DNA of 64,000 nucleotides, taken from contig JAGFCB010000054.1 of assembly GCA_022394775.1 (NCBI GenBank), positions 1-64,000 on the forward strand, written 5' to 3'. Source of the DNA: Candidatus Poribacteria bacterium (GTDB taxonomy: Bacteria; Poribacteria; WGA-4E; WGA-3G). The translations under genes and the position numbers were made by a program. The notes under the pieces are model-generated. The model saw only the letters and a list, made by a program, of their open reading frames with translations. It did no database searches and was not told the origin of the DNA. Positions 42,265-51,054 of this stretch are shown piece after piece (the first letter of the stretch is position 1; each line of letters opens with the position of its first letter).

Positions 42265-44679
42265 ATGAAAACCGAAGAAAAAGAAAACGAATCTGAAAAC
42301 ACTACAGATCAAGAAGAACTTATACAAGAACTCCCTATTCTACCGCTCGACGATCTCGTCGTTTTTCCGTATATGCCACCGGTGCCACCGTTTCCACCGC
42401 ATCACGTCGCGCTCTCTGGGAAAATGGCTACCGCAGCTATTGAACACGCTATGGATGATGGACGAGTGCTTTGCATCTTTCGCCCGAAAAAAGACCTCTC
42501 AAAAGAAGATATCAAGAAAATTCAACAGGACGATCTCAGTCCAATCGGGAGTTTAATTCATATCCTCCGCTACAAGACTGATGATGAAGATGTTTTGTTC
42601 CTCGCGCATGGACGAGAGCGGGTGCAAATTGAAGAAATTTTACATACGGAACCCTTCGTCAAGGCGCGCGTTTGCGTCATTGGAAGCGACGAAACAGATG
42701 CCGCGTCTGATACGGAAACGGATTTAGAAGTTGAGGCACTCGTGCGCAGCAATGATGAAATGTTCCAGCGTATTGTTCAAATGTCGTCGCGATACCAAGA
42801 AGAATACGGCAGTATCACTAAAACTATGATCGATGAACCGGGCCGCCTTGCCGATTACATCGCTGCTGTGTTGGATCTAAAGCCCCACGATAAGCAGCGT
42901 ATTCTGGAGGCAGTATCTGTTCAGGAGCGATTGAATACGCTCGCTGTTATTCTTGCTAAAGAACTCGATCTGCACGAATTAGAAAGCAAAATACAAAATA
43001 ATGCACAAGCCGTTATTAACAAAGGACAGCGTGAATACTATTTGCGTGAACAACTTAAAGCAATTCAGACCGAACTTGGTGAAGCAGATGACATGGAATT
43101 TGAGATCGACGAGATGCGAGCGCAGCTGCATAAAACCGATATGCCCGAAAAAACCAAACAGGCAGCCGAAAAAGAACTCAGGCGACTCGCTAAAATGCAG
43201 TCATTCTCACCCGAATCAACTGTTTCTCGGAACTATTTAGATTGGTTGCTAAACCTTCCGTGGGCTATTAGTACCGAAGATGCCTTAGACCTCGCTGCGG
43301 CGCAAAAGATACTTGATGCCGATCATTACGATCTTGAAAAGGTCAAAGAGCGAATCTTGGAATATCTCGCCGTACGTATGCTCAAAACCGATATGAAAGG
43401 TCCCATCTTCTGTTTTGTTGGACCACCCGGGGTCGGAAAAACATCGCTTGGTAGATCCATAGCCCGCGCAATGGACAGAAAATTCGTCCGGATCTCATTA
43501 GGCGGTATGCATGACGAATCCGAAATTCGCGGACATCGGCGTACCTACATCGGTTCTATGCCGGGCAGAATCGTCAAAGGCCTCCGACAAGCCGAATCAA
43601 ACAATCCGGTCTTTATGCTTGACGAAATTGATAAACTCGGTTCGGATTTTCGCGGTGATCCCGCTTCCGCACTTTTAGAGGTCCTTGATCCCGAACAAAA
43701 TCATTCATTCACCGACAATTATCTTGATGTCCCTTTTGATCTCTCAAAAGTGATGTTCGTCACAACGGCGAATCAACTCCATACGATTCCACCACCGTTG
43801 CGCGACCGGATGGAAACGATAGAACTTCCCGGTTACACCGCCAACGAGAAACAGATCATCGCTAAACAGTACCTAATCCCCCGCCAATTAATGGCAAATG
43901 GACTAAAAAAGAAGTTGATTCGCATTAGAGATACAGCCATTAACAAAGTCATCAATGAGTATACCCGAGAAGCAGGCGTGCGAAATTTAGAGCGCGAACT
44001 CGGCACCCTCTGCCGTAAAGTGGCGCGCCGTGTTGCTGAAGGGAACACTGAGCCGACAAGTATTCTCGCGAGGGATGTTCAATCATATTTGGGACCCGCA
44101 AAGTTTGATTCCGAGATCGCAGGTCGTAAAGCTGACATCGGTGTCGCAACGGGACTTTCTGTCACTGCTGCTGGCGGCGAAATCCTTTTCATCGAAGCCG
44201 CTACCACGAAAAAAACGAATGCACAGACACAACTACGCATTACTGGACAGCTCGGCGAGGTCATGCAGGAATCTGTACAAGCCGCGCTCAGTTATGTCAA
44301 ATCCCAAGCCAATTCACTCAAATTTGACCCCGGCGTATTAGAAGAAGATATTCATATACATGTGCCAGCAGGTGCAATTCCGAAGGATGGTCCCTCAGCA
44401 GGTATTACCATCGCAACTGCCCTCGCCTCCATTGCCACGAAGCAACGGATTAGTCCTAAGATCGCTATGACAGGTGAACTCACGCTCAGAGGGAAAGTTT
44501 TACCGATCGGTGGCGTGAAGGAAAAAATACTCGCGGCGAAGCAGGCTGGTATTAAGAAAGTTATTCTGCCACGAGGCAACGAAAAACACTTCATTGAAAT
44601 TCCTGAAGACATTCAAAAAGGTGTTGAATTTCTGTTTGTAGAACATGTAACCGAAGTTTTCACGGAGGTATTCGGATGA
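42265..44679 (+). CDS. lon: Lon protease
   Basis: 804 aa; FVGPPGVGKTSLGRSIARAMDRKFVRISLGGMHDESEIRGHRRTYIGSMPGRI, PKDGPSAGITIATALAS. Confidence 0.97.
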   Translation: MKTEEKENESENTTDQEELIQELPILPLDDLVVFPYMPPVPPFPPHHVALSGKMATAAIEHAMDDGRVLCIFRPKKDLSKEDIKKIQQDDLSPIGSLIHILRYKTDDEDVLFLAHGRERVQIEEILHTEPFVKARVCVIGSDETDAASDTETDLEVEALVRSNDEMFQRIVQMSSRYQEEYGSITKTMIDEPGRLADYIAAVLDLKPHDKQRILEAVSVQERLNTLAVILAKELDLHELESKIQNNAQAVINKGQREYYLREQLKAIQTELGEADDMEFEIDEMRAQLHKTDMPEKTKQAAEKELRRLAKMQSFSPESTVSRNYLDWLLNLPWAISTEDALDLAAAQKILDADHYDLEKVKERILEYLAVRMLKTDMKGPIFCFVGPPGVGKTSLGRSIARAMDRKFVRISLGGMHDESEIRGHRRTYIGSMPGRIVKGLRQAESNNPVFMLDEIDKLGSDFRGDPASALLEVLDPEQNHSFTDNYLDVPFDLSKVMFVTTANQLHTIPPPLRDRMETIELPGYTANEKQIIAKQYLIPRQLMANGLKKKLIRIRDTAINKVINEYTREAGVRNLERELGTLCRKVARRVAEGNTEPTSILARDVQSYLGPAKFDSEIAGRKADIGVATGLSVTAAGGEILFIEAATTKKTNAQTQLRITGQLGEVMQESVQAALSYVKSQANSLKFDPGVLEEDIHIHVPAGAIPKDGPSAGITIATALASIATKQRISPKIAMTGELTLRGKVLPIGGVKEKILAAKQAGIKKVILPRGNEKHFIEIPEDIQKGVEFLFVEHVTEVFTEVFG

Positions 44680-46976
44680 AACGCCTATTGAAAACCAGAG
44701 TGCAAGACCCACATGCAGCGGTCGTCATCCCCCAATTGGTAACATTCGCTTTTGTGGTATTGTTAACATTAGCAATGCCATTCGCTGCACAAGCGAATAC
44801 AACGAACAGCACAAACCTTGTATCTACAGCTACGGTGCCCGAGACTGAGACCGAACCGTCTGTTAAATTTCTGAAAGATATTGCCCCGATCCTTGACAAA
44901 CAAGGGTGTTCAGCTGGCATCTGCCATGGGAAATTTGGCGGACAGGGCGGGCTAAACCTCTCTTTGTTGACCTTGAACCCAGAATCAGACTATGAACCGA
45001 TCGTCCACCACAACCGAGGCAGACGGATCAACCTACTCGAACCCGAACAAAGCCTCTTCTTTCTCAAACCGACCGGACAGATACCGCATGAAGGCGGTTT
45101 ACGGTTCGATCCTAACTCAGAGGCAGGTTTGACGATTCTCCGTTGGATCAAAGCAGGCGCGCCTTTTGCCGACGACGAACCACGCCTGCAGAAACTTGAA
45201 ATTGAGCCGAGCACTTTGGTGCTGTCAGATGTCGGGCAAACAGCACAACTGAAGGTACTCGCCCATTTTTCGGACGGATCCGTTGAAGATGTAACCGAAA
45301 AAGCCGTGTATGAATCCAAAGACGAACCTGTCGCCGAGGTATCTGCTACCGGCGAAGTGACAAGTGTCCGATGGGGTGGAACTGCGGTTATCGCACGTTT
45401 CTTAGGTGTTGTCGATGCAGCGTTTGTAACGATTCCGCGGGCTTCCGACACAAATCTTGCCTCATTAGACCCGACATTTACGCCCAATAATTTCATTGAC
45501 GAGTTTGTACTTTCCAAGCTCAAGAAGCTGAATATCCGTCCTTCTACCTTGACAACTGACGACGTCTTTATGCGCAGAGCTTATTTGGATACCGTTGGTC
45601 GGCTCCCAACACCGGATGAAGTGAAGGCATTCCTTGCGGATACAAACCCAGACAAACGCCCGCGCCTCGTCGATATGCTTCTTGATACACCGGAGTGGGT
45701 TAACCTGCGCACGCTAAAGTTAGCCGATATGTTGCGTATCCATCCGCGGCAGTTAGGAAACGCATTTGTTGGAGAAACAGGTGCGACGCTTTTTCACGAG
45801 TGGGTGCATGATGCAGTGGCGGAAAACAGACCTTACGACACGTTCGTCCGTGAACTTATCACGGCGCGAGGGAGTACATCTCTATATGGTCCACCAAACT
45901 ACTACCGTATTGAGCGGCAGCCTGCTGGTAGAGCAGAGACAACCGCACAAGTATTTTTGGGGATCCGCCTGAGTTGCGCAAGATGCCATAAGCATCCATT
46001 CGACCAATGGACAACCGATGACTATTGGAATTTCGCCGCCTTCAACGGAAAAATCAGAATCCAAGGCGGTGAACTCTACAACGAACAAGTCATCTCCTAT
46101 AATCCAAACGGACGCGTTATAAATCAATCTGTAGAAGGTAACCGAGGCGAAGTGGCACTTCCGACCTACCTTGGCGGTGAATCGCTTGCGCCGAATTATC
46201 AGGGCGATGTCTTGGAAGCACTTGCGAATTGGATGACCTCCACGACAAACCCCTACTTCGCGAAAGCAACTGTGAATCGTATCTGGAGCCACTATTTCGG
46301 TAGAGGTATTGTCGATCCTGTTGACGATATGCGTGCGACAACACCACCAAGCGTTGAGGGGCTCCTGGAGGCGTTGGCTGACGATTTCGTGCAAAGCGGA
46401 TTTGATACGAAACATATCATTAGACGCATCCTCAATTCACGGACGTATCAACTTTCAGCAGAACCGAACGAGACCAATCAATTGGATGACCGGTTTTTTT
46501 CGCGTTTCTATCCGCGTCCTATGATGGCACAGATTTTGTTAGATGTCGTGAATGACGTTACGGAAACCACAGAGAAGTACGGGCGTTACGAGCGTGGCAC
46601 GCGTTCTGTGGCACTGCCGCTACCAGTGAGTTCACGCTTCTTATCGCTCTATGGGCGCTCTGGTAGAGAATTCCTCGGCGATTTAGACCCGAAACTCGAA
46701 CCGACGCTAACACAAGCACTCTACATGATTAACTCTCGTGATATCCATCAAAAGTTACGGAGTTCCACCGGTGTACTTACCCGTTTAATGAAGGAGAAAT
46801 CTGACAACCGAGACCTCGTTGACGAGTTATACCTCAGCACACTCAGTCGGTTTCCCACGGAGGAAGAACTTGAAACCGCTGAAGCCTATATCACTGACAG
46901 CCCCAAACGCCGCTCAGGGTGTGAGGATCTCTTGTGGGCACTCGTCTCCTCGCGGTCATTTATCTTTGTCCAATAA
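44676..46976 (+). CDS. DUF1549/DUF1553-type protein with haem-like CxxxxCH motif and Ig-like segment
   Basis: 766 aa; CSAGICHGKFGGQGGLNLSLL; FIDEFVLSKLKKLNIRPSTLTTDDVFMRRAYLDTVGRLPTPDEVKAFL; RLSCARCHKHPFDQWTTDDYWNFAAF; ATVNRIWSHYFGRGIVDPVDDM. Start overlaps the lon stop (ATGA). Confidence 0.88.
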   Translation: MKRLLKTRVQDPHAAVVIPQLVTFAFVVLLTLAMPFAAQANTTNSTNLVSTATVPETETEPSVKFLKDIAPILDKQGCSAGICHGKFGGQGGLNLSLLTLNPESDYEPIVHHNRGRRINLLEPEQSLFFLKPTGQIPHEGGLRFDPNSEAGLTILRWIKAGAPFADDEPRLQKLEIEPSTLVLSDVGQTAQLKVLAHFSDGSVEDVTEKAVYESKDEPVAEVSATGEVTSVRWGGTAVIARFLGVVDAAFVTIPRASDTNLASLDPTFTPNNFIDEFVLSKLKKLNIRPSTLTTDDVFMRRAYLDTVGRLPTPDEVKAFLADTNPDKRPRLVDMLLDTPEWVNLRTLKLADMLRIHPRQLGNAFVGETGATLFHEWVHDAVAENRPYDTFVRELITARGSTSLYGPPNYYRIERQPAGRAETTAQVFLGIRLSCARCHKHPFDQWTTDDYWNFAAFNGKIRIQGGELYNEQVISYNPNGRVINQSVEGNRGEVALPTYLGGESLAPNYQGDVLEALANWMTSTTNPYFAKATVNRIWSHYFGRGIVDPVDDMRATTPPSVEGLLEALADDFVQSGFDTKHIIRRILNSRTYQLSAEPNETNQLDDRFFSRFYPRPMMAQILLDVVNDVTETTEKYGRYERGTRSVALPLPVSSRFLSLYGRSGREFLGDLDPKLEPTLTQALYMINSRDIHQKLRSSTGVLTRLMKEKSDNRDLVDELYLSTLSRFPTEEELETAEAYITDSPKRRSGCEDLLWALVSSRSFIFVQ

Positions 46977-47008
46977 ACTAATAAGGTTACCAAATAGGGA
47001 CTTAGTGG

Positions 47009-47488
47009 ATGGTTATCCGTTTTAAGAAAGGAAAACATCAGTCGAAACACAAACCCGATACGCTGACCTGTATTCGGGACGATGGAAGTATCACTTGGAC
47101 GCCCCTCCATCGCGGGTTCGTGCATCACGACTTCGCACATTACGTTGTTGAAACCACGCTTGGCTTCGAGAATGCGTTCTTCGGACTCGTGTCAAAAGGA
47201 TACGACATTCCCGATTTTAGTAAACCCAAAGCGAAACGTCCTTTTGAAATTCCCGAAGAAGCGATGGATACCGAACCGATTGTGGCACTACTGCAAGCAG
47301 ATTTTCCGAATACACCGTACCCCCAAGACGCTGGTTCCACCGGAATATTCCGAGAGTACAGCGCGGCACTTCCTATAAGCATCACAGATGAACAACTTGA
47401 GATAATGCGACAGGAATTGCGAGCACTGTTACAGCAATGGCGTAATTTACAGGCAGGAGAATCAATGGTGTTACAATTTCACACATAA
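47009..47488 (+). CDS. hypothetical protein
   Basis: 159 aa; MVIRFKKGKHQSKHKPDTLTCIRDDGSITWTPLHRGFVHHDFAHYVVE...; good codon structure, no family recognised. Confidence 0.65.
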   Translation: MVIRFKKGKHQSKHKPDTLTCIRDDGSITWTPLHRGFVHHDFAHYVVETTLGFENAFFGLVSKGYDIPDFSKPKAKRPFEIPEEAMDTEPIVALLQADFPNTPYPQDAGSTGIFREYSAALPISITDEQLEIMRQELRALLQQWRNLQAGESMVLQFHT

Positions 47489-47554
47489 AACGCCGGAAGA
47501 CATAGTAGTAGGCACACGCCGCTGTGCCGAAACAACTATACCTTACGGCGTTTT
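47487..47554. terminator. nested-stem bidirectional terminator between convergent genes
   Basis: AAAACGCCG (47487-47495) / CGGCGTTTT (47546-47554) enclosing GGCACA-CGCCGC-TGTGCC (47511-47528). Confidence 0.6.
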
Positions 47555-47577
47555 GTTGCTTTTATGAAAATTACAAC

Positions 47578-48114
47578 TTACGCACCATTCCTCGTCAACC
47601 GCTCAACGATTTCCTCAACGGCACCTTCCGCACGTTCACGGATCTGATCCGGGGTCAAACTCTGGATCGGGTGCGCAACAGTAAGCGGCTCTAAATCGCT
47701 ATGACCTAATACACGCGCCTGGACCTTGCCCGCAGCGAAGAAAACCTCCGTACAGACCGCCACACTTGGCACACCGCGTTCTTCTAAAGTACTTCCATCG
47801 TGCATACTGCACGATATGCAAGACCCTCAGTCCGCAAGCCCTTCAATAACAAAGTCCGCCTGTTCTGCCAATTCAACGAGCAATTCTGCTGGTGCTGGAC
47901 GCGAGAAGGTCGGTTTCTTGATGTGAACGACTTCAGCAATATCAAACCGTTCCTGCATTAATTCAGCAATGCGATCAAGAAAAATATCGCTGCCATTCTT
48001 CGTGATGTTAAGCAAGCCCATCACTTTTCCATCAAGGCTATCAAGCCGCGGCGCAAGAAATTTCGCAGACACATCGCCTTGAGAAGTTGGATCAAGTAGA
48101 GTAGTGTTCGGCAT
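47578..48114 (-). CDS. UGSC-family selenoprotein, in-frame UGA at 47827-47829 read as selenocysteine
   Basis: The two ORF-track pieces (48114-47827 and 47805-47578) are one continuous frame: ...ELAEQADFVIEGLAD-U-GSCISCSMHDGSTLEERGVPSVAVCTEVFFAAGK...; motif U-G-S-C; SECIS-like hairpin directly downstream. Confidence 0.88.
47797..47815 (-). promoter_or_regulatory. bacterial SECIS-like hairpin
   Basis: mRNA AUCGUGCA-GUA-UGCACGAU, perfect 8-bp stem with loop starting with G; 19 nt separate the UGA from the loop. Confidence 0.75.
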
Positions 48115-48173
48115 TATGGAACCTCAACATTTTTCGCTGGCGAGGTTTATAACTTCGCCACCTCTTTAAAAGA

Positions 48174-48506
48174 TCACGTAGATGAATCGGATGCTTCCAT
48201 CTGCAGCTGCTGCGACTTCGCCATCGCGTCTTCTGCCTCTTGGATCATTCCTTTTCGCTGATAACACATAGATAAACTGGTATATACAAGCGGATCCTTC
48301 GGGTTAATATCAATCGCCTTCTGAATGGCTTCAATGGCTTCATCATAGCGGCTGAGCCGCTCATAAGCGTGACCTAACCCAAGGTACCCTTCAATATAGT
48401 CTGGATAAGTGTCAACTAATTCTTTGAACGTATTGACCGCCGCCTCAAGGTCGTTTTCGGCAAAATGAGTGAGCGCAGCATCGTAAAGTTCCGCTTCGGT
48501 CGGCAT
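48174..48506 (-). CDS. tetratricopeptide repeat protein
   Basis: TPR pattern: AAVNTFKELVDTYPDYIEGYLGLGHAYERLSRYDEAIEAIQKAIDINPKDPLVYTSLSMCYQRKGMIQEAEDAM. Confidence 0.9.
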   Translation of the reverse strand: MPTEAELYDAALTHFAENDLEAAVNTFKELVDTYPDYIEGYLGLGHAYERLSRYDEAIEAIQKAIDINPKDPLVYTSLSMCYQRKGMIQEAEDAMAKSQQLQMEASDSST

Positions 48507-48590
48507 CCTTTGTGTCCTCTGAATAAGAATTTGGAGAAATTCTATCAGAAAAAGTCTCAGATGTCAAAGAAAAAATAGAAGACTTACACA

Positions 48591-48631
48591 GCCCTCTGCA
48601 GGCGGGGTTTGAAACCCCGCCTGCAGAGGGC
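48591..48631. repeat. 41-bp perfect palindrome
   Basis: GCCCTCTGCAGGCGGGGTTT-G-AAACCCCGCCTGCAGAGGGC, 20-bp perfect arms; preceded by AGACTTACACA. Confidence 0.92.
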
Positions 48632-48640
48632 AAAGGATTC

Positions 48641-48668
48641 TTGACAAAATCAAAGATGTGCATAGAAT
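48641..48668 (+). promoter_or_regulatory. sigma70-like promoter upstream of the GH32 gene
   Basis: TTGACA (48641-48646)-N16-TAGAAT (48663-48668). Confidence 0.6.
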
Positions 48669-48733
48669 AATCTACAAGAAAAATAAAATCGTATATATCC
48701 CTTGCAACGTTGAAAACGGAAAGGAAATAATTA

Positions 48734-50080
48734 ATGATTCAGACTGCTTATAAGGAAGTGTACCGCCCACAGTTCCACTTTACACCGAAAACCAACTGGA
48801 CTAACGATCCAAACGGGTTAATCCATTATAAAGGCGAATACCACCTCTTCTTTCAACACAATCCATCAGGTATCAACTGGGGCAATATGACTTGGGGACA
48901 TGCTGTCAGCACAGATCTCGTCCATTGGAAGCAACTGCCACACGCCATCCATCCTGACGAACTCGGTACAATCTTCTCCGGTTCCGGTGTTGTGGACTGG
49001 AAGAATACTGGCGGTTTCCAGACAGGTGACGAAGCGGTGCTTGTCAACTTTTATACATCTGCTGGTAGCCACGCGCCAGAGCAGGTACCGTTCACCCAAA
49101 GTATCGCTTATAGCAACGACCGGGGGCGGAGTTGGACGAAATATCAAGGCAACCCTGTCATTGAACACATTGTCGCAAGCAACCGTGACCCGAAGGTTAT
49201 TTGGCACGAACCAACCCAAAAATGGGTAATGGCACTCTATCTTGATAAGAATGACTATACCTTGTTCGGTTCGACAGACCTTAAGGAATGGACACGGTTA
49301 TCTGATCTGGAGATTCCTGATACAGAATGTCCTGACATCTTTGAACTCCCTGTCGATGGCGATCCTGAGAATACCAAATGGGTCTTCTGGGGTGCAGCGG
49401 GGAAGTATTATGTCGGGGACTTTGATGGCACAACGTTCACACCAGAAGATGAGGCGCATCGCGCCGACCACGGTGCCAATTTCTATGCAGCGCAGACGTG
49501 GAGCGACGTGCCAGCGTCTGACGGCAGACGTATCCAGATTGCATGGATGAGTGGCAGTAACCCACCAGATATGCCTTTTAATCAACAGATGAGTTTTCCA
49601 TGTCAGTTGACGCTTCGGACGACTTCAGAGGGTATCCGTTTACATCGAGAACCGGTAGCGGAAATTGAAAACATTCATACGTATACGCACGCATGGAGCG
49701 ATCTTACACTTAAACCGGGTGAAGATCCGCTGGCAGGATTAACAGGTGAACTTTTTGATATCCGTGCTGAAATAACACTTAATGATGCCAGCAGTGTCGG
49801 TTTCCAGATTCGTGGACAAGACATCCGTTACGATGTCGCTGAACAACAACTGACGTTCCTTGAGAGAACTGGTCCGCTCGCACCACAGGACGGCACAATC
49901 TGTCTGCAAATTCTGGTCGATCGCATCTCTATTGAAGCATTTGGGAACAATGGCGAATTGTCAATGACTTCGTATTTCCTGCCAGACTTGGATAACGCGG
50001 ACATTGGTGTTTACGCAGATGGAGGTGAGGCGACTTTGGTGTCGCTGAAGGTGCATGAACTGAAATCGGCGTGGGTGTAA
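48734..50080 (+). CDS. glycoside hydrolase family 32 (levanase/invertase-like)
   Basis: FTPKTNWTNDPNGLIHYKGEYHLFFQHNPSGINWGNMTWGHAVSTDLVHWKQLPHAI, NRDPKVIWH, TECPDIFELP. Confidence 0.95.
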   Translation: MIQTAYKEVYRPQFHFTPKTNWTNDPNGLIHYKGEYHLFFQHNPSGINWGNMTWGHAVSTDLVHWKQLPHAIHPDELGTIFSGSGVVDWKNTGGFQTGDEAVLVNFYTSAGSHAPEQVPFTQSIAYSNDRGRSWTKYQGNPVIEHIVASNRDPKVIWHEPTQKWVMALYLDKNDYTLFGSTDLKEWTRLSDLEIPDTECPDIFELPVDGDPENTKWVFWGAAGKYYVGDFDGTTFTPEDEAHRADHGANFYAAQTWSDVPASDGRRIQIAWMSGSNPPDMPFNQQMSFPCQLTLRTTSEGIRLHREPVAEIENIHTYTHAWSDLTLKPGEDPLAGLTGELFDIRAEITLNDASSVGFQIRGQDIRYDVAEQQLTFLERTGPLAPQDGTICLQILVDRISIEAFGNNGELSMTSYFLPDLDNADIGVYADGGEATLVSLKVHELKSAWV

Positions 50081-50119
50081 TTTAGTGGTGAGTTATTAGT
50101 AGTAGCACGGACACAGACC

Positions 50120-50148
50120 CCCAGGCAGGGTTACGTACCCCGCCTGGG
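50120..50148. repeat. imperfect GC-rich palindrome downstream of the GH32 gene
   Basis: CCCAGGC-AGGGTTACGTACCCC-GCCTGGG. Confidence 0.7.
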
Positions 50149-50165
50149 AAGCCAGAAAAGAAGCG

Positions 50166-50495
50166 TTATACGCTAAAAGACTCGCCACAACCACATGTGT
50201 TTTTAGCATTCGGATTGGTTATTTTAAAGCCTGAATCCATTAACCCATCGTTATAGTCGAGCACCGAGCCTGCGAGATAGAGCGTGCTGCGCGGATCAAC
50301 AAAAACCTTTAATCCGTGGAATTCAAATACTTTATCAGTGTCTTTTTTCGCACCAAATTCGAGGCTATATTGGAAACCGGAGCATCCGCCGCCGACAACT
50401 TGCATCCGCAAACCAAGTTCGGATTCAGTCGGAGTTTCACTATTACTAATGAGTGTGATCGCTTTTTGTGCGGCAGATTCTGTGACACTAATCAT
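50166..50495 (-). CDS. IscA/ErpA-type iron-sulfur cluster carrier (HesB-like)
   Basis: GLRMQVVGGGCSGFQYSLEF...FVDPRSTLYLAGSVLDYNDGLMDSGFKITNPNAKNTCGCGESFSV. Confidence 0.95.
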   Translation of the reverse strand: MISVTESAAQKAITLISNSETPTESELGLRMQVVGGGCSGFQYSLEFGAKKDTDKVFEFHGLKVFVDPRSTLYLAGSVLDYNDGLMDSGFKITNPNAKNTCGCGESFSV

Positions 50496-50500
50496 GGTGA

Positions 50501-50872
50501 TTACACCTCCTGTTTGGATAGAAAATCAGTAATCGCGTTTTTTAGAACATTTGCAGCAGCGTCAGCATAACGAAGTTTATCTTCTGGCAACCCGCCTAAC
50601 GCACCGGAGAGTTGTACTGCAGTCATTTCTGCTGCTGCTGAGATGTGCGTTCCTATAGCCAGTTCAGTGAGAACAGACGCACTTGCGATAGCAGTAGGGC
50701 ATCCGAACGCACGGAACTTCGCAGCAACAATTACATCATCCACTATCTTAAGCGTCAATTTCATCATCTCACCACTGGCAGGAGAACCGACAGTAGCACC
50801 ACCATCAGCATCCGAGATAGTCCCTACATTTCTCGGATTTTCGTAATGGTCGGTTACCTGTGGTGTATACAT
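50501..50872 (-). CDS. IscU/NifU-like Fe-S scaffold protein
   Basis: MYTPQVTDHYENPRNVGTISDADGGATVGSPASGEMMKLTLKI...FGCPTAIASASVLTELAIG. Confidence 0.93.
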   Translation of the reverse strand: MYTPQVTDHYENPRNVGTISDADGGATVGSPASGEMMKLTLKIVDDVIVAAKFRAFGCPTAIASASVLTELAIGTHISAAAEMTAVQLSGALGGLPEDKLRYADAAANVLKNAITDFLSKQEV

Positions 50873-50922
50873 GAGACGTTGTAAATTGTAGTCTATAACC
50901 GAATTAAAGAAACCTTTCCTGA

Positions 50923-50951
50923 ATTATACGACATTTCCAGACGGATGTCAA
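50923..50951 (-). promoter_or_regulatory. perfect-consensus sigma70 promoter of the iscU-iscA-like pair
   Basis: Reverse strand TTGACA-N17-TATAAT. Confidence 0.82.
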
Positions 50952-51054
50952 GTTTTTACTGAAAACTGAAACCATTTCACGAGAATGTTATAACGATATA
51001 GACACGGTAGAGTTCACTGCAGGCCCAGTCGTATCAGGAAGGGGTACCAACAAC

